A DNA stretch of 64,000 bases from positions 1-64,000 of the forward strand of contig JAJJLU010003506.1 of NCBI GenBank assembly GCA_023807065.1, in the 5' to 3' direction. Position numbers and translations under genes: made by a program. The DNA comes from Isotricha intestinalis (lineage: Eukaryota > Ciliophora > Litostomatea > Vestibuliferida > Isotrichidae). The stretch's first letter is position 1; each line of letters starts with the position of its first letter. Of this stretch, positions 58,013-64,000 are shown one piece after another. The notes beneath the pieces are model-generated. The model saw only the letters and a program-made list of their open reading frames with translations. It had not been told where the DNA came from and did not search any database.

Positions 58013-60282
58013 TTAATCATTAATATAACTTTTAGATTCATTAGTAGTTAAATCTTCTAATTTCTTTTCATAAGAAATGAATTCACACTTATATAAATCT
58101 TCTAAATCAATAATATTTTCTAAATTTCTTCTTCTATATAATAAAACATAAGCATCTTTATTAACAATTTCATTTAATTTAACTTCACTAACAATACTAT
58201 CTTCAAATTTATACCACTTTTTAGTAATAATATTATAACAAATAGCATAATAATGACCATATCCAACTTTTCCTATATGATAAGCAACTGCAAATAAATC
58301 ATAAGTCATATCATAATTATCTTTATTTTCTAAAACATATTTTGACATATCTAATCCTCTTATTGGGAAATCTACTTTTATTTCTAATTTTTGTTTATTA
58401 TTAAATCTTTTTAAATGTATTATTAATATATGAGGACATATATTTATTTGAATTTTCTTCTTTGCTTTTTGATTTGTTTTACATTTTGTACAATAATATT
58501 CATTTGTTGAATCTAATTCTTCCCAATTCATAAAATAATTAAAACATTTTGATAAAGGAATTGATTGGGTTAAATTGTTTTTATGTATTGTGAAATTTAA
58601 CTTATTAAAATTATTTAATTGAGCAAAAATACTTGATTTTCTACTTAAAGGAAAAGTAATCACTAAGGAAAAATCTTTATTCCAATTTTCATTTAATTCT
58701 TTTTGATTTTTGGTTAAATAATAATATGAATTATCTATTTTTAATCCTTTATTATTTAAAGGATATTTATCTATTAAATTTTGAAGTGTTATTTTATCCG
58801 AAAAAGGTAAAAGACAATTATGACAATCTATTTTATTACAAATAACACAAGGTTTATCCTTATTTTTCATTATATTTTTTATTCTTAATCTATAAGGATA
58901 TTGATTTTTAATCTGAAAATCATAATTATCATTTTCATTATCAGTATCTAAATTATTAAAATTTTTATTAAAAGTATCTTGAGAACAAATTGTTTTAAAA
59001 TATTCAAATATTTTATAATGTATTTCTTTACAATTTAATTTCTTATTTAAAAATATATTTCTAGGAAATATTATATTAATTGTATTTTTAACATCATAAT
59101 TTTTATATGCTTTAATATAAACTAAAACTAAAATAAAATCTTTATTCATACCATGATTCATTTCATTATCAATTTTTCCAGTGTTTTTATTTTGATAATA
59201 TGTTTTATTTTTTTCTTTATTTTCTTTAAAAAAATTTTCTTCATTTTCTTTATAATCTTCATCAAATAAATTTTCTATTTCTTCTTCTCTATTTTCAATT
59301 TCTTCTTTACAATCTTCATAATGATCAGTTTTATATTCTTTAATATTTTTATATTAAAAAAAATATTATTTTTACAATTATAAAAATCATTAGGACAATG
59401 TTGAATTAAAAAATAAGGTGTACTATTATCTTTTTCTTTATTATTTTTTTTTTTATAAGATAAAAGTTGTTTATAATTTAAAAAAAATTCTAAATTACCG
59501 TTAACATCCATTTTTTCAACCATAAAAGAAAAAGGATGAATATTAAATATTTTAGCAATTTTATTTCTTAAAGCCATAATAGTACAATCATTTCTAAATT
59601 CTAAAAAAATTTGAATAGGTGTAATAGATATATCATAAAAAATAAAATAACAAAGAATATTAAAAGAAACAGATTTATTAGTAACAGGTAAACTAATATT
59701 TAAAAAAGGTTCAAATTTAGTATTATCATATAAACAATCTTGATTAGGACATTTAATTAAACTATTAAATTGACCATAAAATAATTCAACTAATAAACTT
59801 TGATTTCTTCTTTTAAAATTATATAATTCTTCTAAGCTTTTATCTTCTTTTTTAAAATCATCATCATTATTATTATTAATATAAGGTTTATTAATAACTT
59901 TATTTAAATCTTCATGTAATCCATCAATTAAAAAGGTTAAAAATTCTTGTGTATCTTGTTGATTATTATCAGAATACATTTCATTAATTTCTTCTAATTC
60001 TTTTTTAAATTTTGTTGGAACATAAGAATCTTCTTTTCCAAACCATAATTTATGAATTAATTTTGAATATGCTTCACTTAATTTACCATGTGAACCTATT
60101 GGATTTTTTTTATTTATATCTTTTTTATACTCGTTTCTTAAAAAATAATTTGTTAATTCCCAACAATTACTTAAACATTGAATTGCTGTGTTTAAAAAAC
60201 ATGTATTTCCCATATTTCGTAATCCTGATAATCCATGTTTGGAATTTATTAACTGGGAATATATTGTTTTTTCTTTTTCCAT
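58013..60282 (-). CDS. ubiquitin-specific protease (USP), with one frame break
   Basis: Two adjacent reading frames make one USP. The first (60282 leftward) has the Cys box GLRNMGNTCFLNTAIQCL with C28 and the QQDTQEFLTFL motif. The second (to 58013) has the zinc pair YCTKCK, the His box VGYGHYYAICYN, WYKFEDS and DAYVLLYRRR. The frame shifts by one base at about 59343-59360, between KNNIFFN and KEYKTDHYED. After it the frame is open to the end of the gene. A 38-nt GT-AG interval (59338-59375) covers the spot, but splicing it creates a TAA at the junction, so a frameshift or sequence error is more likely. USPs of this form resemble the USP4/11/15 and yeast Ubp12 group. It cleaves ubiquitin from substrates. 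Confidence 0.82.
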
Positions 60283-60528
60283 TTATTTATACTTTTTTTT
60301 TTTAAATATTTTTAATGTTTTTTTTTCTTTCTTTTTTTTAAATTTTTTTTATATTATTATATATTTTTTTTAAGTTTATATTGAATTAAAATATTATTTT
60401 TCTTTTTTAATTTTATTTTATTTATTTTATCTTTTGAAAGAATTATTATATATAAAAATTTTGTGTTAATTAATTATTAGATTGATATAATTTAGATTAA
60501 TTATATAATATGGAAAATAAGATTATAA

Positions 60529-63500
60529 TTAATTTTTTAATTTAAATAAAGTTTGAAATCTTACTTTTTTCTTACAAAGAGGACATTCCATTTTTTCAAA
60601 AATCCATTGTGCCCAACATTCATTACAAAGAATATGATTACATTTAGAAATTGAAAAATTTTCATTTCCTTCTTTAAAACATATAGGACAATAAAAATTT
60701 CCTTTTTTTTCAATAGAAAATAAATTATTATTTAATTTATTTACAATTTCATTAATTTTATCATTTTCTTTATTTATTTCATTGTTAATTGTATTATTTT
60801 CATTATTTTGAATTATTATATTTTCTTTTTTAAATTGATTTTCAATATTTAATTCTTTATTTTTTAATTCTTTACTTGAACTTTCTCTTTTTTTTTTTAA
60901 ATTATCATTTAATTTATTATTTAATTCTAACTCATTATTATTAAAATATATATATTCACTTTCATAATTATTTTTATTTTGTAATTTTTTTGCTTCTGAA
61001 AATTTTGTACTATCTGTATTTAAATGTTTGTTTTGAATTAATTCTTGAATATCTAATATATTTTCATTTGAAATCATTATTTCTTGAATTCCTTTTTTTT
61101 TCTTTAAATTTTCAAAAATTGATTTTTCATTATAAATATAAGGAGCTTTTCTTTTTTCATTTTTTTGTAGTTTTAATTCTTTATAATTAATAAAACCATT
61201 ATTATTATTTATAATATTTTTATAATTATTTTTCTTTTTATTAGTAAGACTATAATTATTATTAAACAATACTTCATCATTAATATTATTATTTTTCTTA
61301 TTATTTCCCATATTAAACAATTCCAAAAAATTATTTTCTTTTTCATTTTCATTTTCATTAACCCCAGTTTTTAAATTTTCTATTTCGAACTGATTGAAAA
61401 ATTTTTTAACATCATTAAAATAATTTAAATTATCAATATTAACAACATCACAAATATTTTTCATCCATCTAGAAAAAAAGCATTTAATATTATTATAATC
61501 AAATGAACAATCAATACAAATCATCATACCAAAATCAAATTTATTACTAAGAATTCTTCCTAAACTTTGATTAACAGCTTGAATAGCATTAATTGTATAC
61601 CAAGTATCTCCTGAAATATGTTTAATTGTTAAATTTTCTTTAAATAAATTATTTAAAAATTTCATTTTTAATTGAATTCTATCTTCGAAATAATTTGCAT
61701 AAGGTATTCCTATACAAATAACTATTCTTACATAATCATTTTTAAAATCTAAACCTTCTAATATATTACTTCTTATTACAGATAATATTATTGAATTTTT
61801 ATTATTATTTGACATAAAATCTAATATTATATTTTTATTTATTTTATTGTCTAAATATACTTTCTTATAATATGATATTTTTGATATTAATCCTTCAGAA
61901 AACCAAATTGAATAACATTTATTTAAAAAATTAAATGTTGGAAAAAATATTAATATTCCTTCTTTTTCAAGAGATTTTACATAATTATATATTATTTTTC
62001 CTAATGATTTTATCATTGTTAAATTTGTTCTATTTGTATTATCAAATTTAAATTCTACTCTTTTGTTATTTAAATTTTCTGATTTTATTATATGAAACTT
62101 TAAATGTGATTTATCAATAATATGTTCATTTTCTAATTTAATTGGAATTGAAGTTTTTAAACTGAATTCTAAATTTTCAATTGGACATAAAGTATCAGAA
62201 GTTAAAATAATATTATATGGAAATTCCTTTAATATTTTATTAAATCCAAATCCAGAATCAAAACATAATAATTTTAAAAATCTAGTTTTAACTTTATAAT
62301 TATTTGGTAATTCAATTTCTCCATCATAAACATAAAAAATAAAAGATTTTAAATCTTCTAAATTGAAATATAAATGTTTAATTAATTCCAAAGCTCTTAT
62401 ATATGGAGTTAATAAACTTTCTTCATTATATATTTCTAAATATTCTTCTTTTAAAAAATATAAAAAATTATAATGTCTATCTAAATTTTCAGGAGTTAAA
62501 AATTCATTATTTGAAAATGTATTTATTCCTTTTCCAAACATTTCATCAATAGTAATTATATTATCATTTTTAAAATTATTATTTAAATCCATAAATAAAC
62601 TAAAAAATTCTTTGTTTTCCAAAATTTTTCCTTTTCTAGGATAATTATCTCCAATTAAAACATGATTAATATTTTCAATATTATCTTTAATATGATTTAA
62701 AATATTAATTTCATCTAAAAGATTTTTTACAGGAAAATACTCAAATTTTTTATTTTTTATAGATTTACCTTCTTCACTTTTTTTAACATTAATAATATCT
62801 TTTAATTCATTAATCATACTATCAAAATAATAAGTAATTAATTCAATAGAAAAACTATTTTCAAGAAAATTTTCAATATTATGAGCTTCATCAATAATTA
62901 AAATAGTATTTTGTATACTTATATTTAAACTATCTTTAATTTCTTTATCAATAATATAATTAAATGGTAAAAAGGTAATATCACTTTTATTATTTTTATC
63001 TCCTTCAAAATGAAAAGGACAAAAATTTTGAGATAAACCAATTTTACATAATTCTTCCAAATCAATATTATTTAAAGATAAAATAGGAATTTTATTAGTA
63101 TTATTATAATAAATACATTTTTTCTTATTTCTTTTACAAATAGTATTTAAAGAATTATTAGATTTCGCAAAATTTTTATAAGATAAATTTAAACAAGATT
63201 CATTTCTTGAAGATAAAATACAAGTGATAGGTAAATAAATAGTTTTTTTTAATTCTTGAATAACATTTGAAATTTGACTATGAGTTCTTGAAGAATAATA
63301 AATTTTAAATTTAATATTTTTTACTTCTCTCATAAATTTAATCCAAGCTAAACAAGCACATAATAAACATAATGTTTTTCCTGTCCCTTTTGGTGATTCT
63401 AATGCTGCAATTGATTTATTATTATTTAAAGATTCTATTATTTTATTCATGTAATTTATTTGAATTTCATATGGTTTATATGGGAAATATATTTCTATTC

Positions 63501-63627
63501 CTTGAATATTTATTATTGTTTGAGTTGATATTCTTGATTTATCTATTTCAAGTTTTTCTTCAAGTTCTATTAATTCTGTATATTTATTTTGATATTTTTT
63601 CGAGGAAAATATTTTATCTTCAAACAT
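60529..63627 (-). CDS. RTEL1: RTEL1-type DNA helicase with C-terminal RING
   Basis: 1032 residues. The start GIEIYFPYKPYEIQINYMNK, the Walker A ESPKGTGKTLCLLCACLAW (78-96), SSRTHSQI, and the iron-sulfur-type cysteines (NESC, NTIC, KKKC, QNFCPFH) match RTEL1. So do the DEAH box (IIDEAHNIENF, near residue 245) and the C-terminal helicase motifs with INAIQAVNQSLGRI. RTEL1, unlike XPD and DDX11, also ends with a zinc-binding C4C4 or RING finger. Here YCPIC...KCNHILCNECWAQW...CPLC occupies about the last 60 residues. RTEL1 unwinds D-loops and telomeric structures. The linker 750-960 is long, charged and Asn-rich. FANCJ/BRIP1 is the alternative, but the start and RING favour RTEL1. Confidence 0.9.
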   Translation of the reverse strand: MFEDKIFSSKKYQNKYTELIELEEKLEIDKSRISTQTIINIQGIEIYFPYKPYEIQINYMNKIIESLNNNKSIAALESPKGTGKTLCLLCACLAWIKFMREVKNIKFKIYYSSRTHSQISNVIQELKKTIYLPITCILSSRNESCLNLSYKNFAKSNNSLNTICKRNKKKCIYYNNTNKIPILSLNNIDLEELCKIGLSQNFCPFHFEGDKNNKSDITFLPFNYIIDKEIKDSLNISIQNTILIIDEAHNIENFLENSFSIELITYYFDSMINELKDIINVKKSEEGKSIKNKKFEYFPVKNLLDEINILNHIKDNIENINHVLIGDNYPRKGKILENKEFFSLFMDLNNNFKNDNIITIDEMFGKGINTFSNNEFLTPENLDRHYNFLYFLKEEYLEIYNEESLLTPYIRALELIKHLYFNLEDLKSFIFYVYDGEIELPNNYKVKTRFLKLLCFDSGFGFNKILKEFPYNIILTSDTLCPIENLEFSLKTSIPIKLENEHIIDKSHLKFHIIKSENLNNKRVEFKFDNTNRTNLTMIKSLGKIIYNYVKSLEKEGILIFFPTFNFLNKCYSIWFSEGLISKISYYKKVYLDNKINKNIILDFMSNNNKNSIILSVIRSNILEGLDFKNDYVRIVICIGIPYANYFEDRIQLKMKFLNNLFKENLTIKHISGDTWYTINAIQAVNQSLGRILSNKFDFGMMICIDCSFDYNNIKCFFSRWMKNICDVVNIDNLNYFNDVKKFFNQFEIENLKTGVNENENEKENNFLELFNMGNNKKNNNINDEVLFNNNYSLTNKKKNNYKNIINNNNGFINYKELKLQKNEKRKAPYIYNEKSIFENLKKKKGIQEIMISNENILDIQELIQNKHLNTDSTKFSEAKKLQNKNNYESEYIYFNNNELELNNKLNDNLKKKRESSSKELKNKELNIENQFKKENIIIQNNENNTINNEINKENDKINEIVNKLNNNLFSIEKKGNFYCPICFKEGNENFSISKCNHILCNECWAQWIFEKMECPLCKKKVRFQTLFKLKN

Positions 63628-64000
63628 ATTTTTTTAGGTTTTTGTTTTTTTTAATTTGCGGTATTTGTTTATTTAAATTATTTTTTATGTTTTAAAATTT
63701 TATTTTTTAAATTAATTGATAAAATAAAAAAAATTTCTATGTTTTAAATAAATTTCATATATAATAATATATTTATAAAAAGTACATAAAATAAAAATAA
63801 AATATTTGTTTTTGTTTAATAACAAAACATAACTAATTTGAATATTTTATAATAATATACCATATAAAATGGATAAACAAAATAAAATGTTTTCAAATTA
63901 TAAAATAATATCAATGAATCAAATAACATAAATATACATAAAATTCAATAAATTAAAGTCAAAAAAAAATAAATTTTTTAAGGGAAAAAAGCAGGAGCGG
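63628..64000. other. upstream spacer of RTEL1 at the window edge
   Basis: AT-rich with no gene seen. The last 10 bases (GCAGGAGCGG) are suddenly GC-rich, unlike anything else in the window. Confidence 0.45.

Noticed and set aside
1..64000. Ciliate code with TAA and TAG as Gln, or TGA as Trp
   Set aside because: Genes end at conserved C-termini at TAA, TAG (10016) and TGA (8427), and neither the stop at 3061 nor the TAG at 28005 sits at a clear Gln position. TAA occurs at the end of nearly every gene.
1..64000. tRNA, rRNA or telomere repeats
   Set aside because: I looked for GGTTCGAATCC-type T-loops, rRNA-like GC-rich blocks and CCCCAA/CCCTAA-type arrays on both strands and found none.

Overview
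The window is nuclear DNA from a single-celled eukaryote. It is extremely AT-rich throughout, and the spacers are even more AT-rich than the genes. Proteins are rich in Asn, Lys and Ile and carry poly-Asn and Lys/Glu low-complexity runs. The genetic code looks standard: TAA is the usual stop, TAG ends the SNARE gene at 10016 and TGA ends the tubby-like gene at 8427. Most genes have no intron. Two have very short GT-AG introns of 35 and 27 nt. The organism is probably ciliated or flagellated, because the window encodes a tubby-like protein, a DUF4485 (CEP112-type) protein, a TRIM37-like RING-MATH protein and a centrin-like EF-hand protein. A CDPK-type protein (kinase plus EF-hands) points to the alveolate/SAR or plant side. 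A ciliate with the standard code and a compact macronuclear genome is my best guess, but it is an inference. No telomere, rRNA or tRNA gene was recognised.

Layout. 0.4-8.2 kb holds ubiquitin and selective-autophagy-like genes: a PB1/ZZ/FW protein, an interrupted cNMP-binding protein, a NEDD8-like modifier, an unknown gene, a PB1-like coiled-coil protein and a PB1/FW/UBA protein. 8.4-14 kb holds a tubby-like protein, a Qc-SNARE, an unknown helical protein, a truncated delta-COP and a gene of unknown family. 15-22.5 kb holds two disordered proteins, the DUF4485 protein and VPS8. 22.8-26 kb holds a PKA catalytic subunit and an AMPK/SNF1-like kinase. 26.4-32.5 kb holds a C2-like coiled-coil protein, a GH13 amylase-like enzyme with a Lys/Glu insertion, a decayed paralogue of the PB1/FW/UBA gene and a C2H2 zinc-finger protein. 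33-42 kb holds a coiled-coil protein, an FCP/SCP phosphatase, a coiled-coil protein with a C1q-like end, the EF-hand protein and the TRIM37-like protein. 42.4-51.1 kb is one Piezo channel gene. 51.6-63.6 kb holds an unknown protein, a CDPK-like pseudokinase, a small relic, a leucine-rich-like protein, a USP deubiquitinase and an RTEL1 helicase.

Themes. Several genes concern membrane traffic and degradation: delta-COP, VPS8, the SNARE, the NBR1-like adaptors, NEDD8, USP and TRIM37. Others concern cyclic-nucleotide or calcium signalling (PKA-C, the cNMP-binding protein, EF-hand proteins, the CDPK-like protein, Piezo) and cilia or centrioles. Genes are independent units rather than operons, but several divergent pairs are separated by only 43-145 bp. 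Between intact genes lie gene relics at different stages of decay. Two otherwise good genes carry a single break each, which could be a real mutation or an assembly error.
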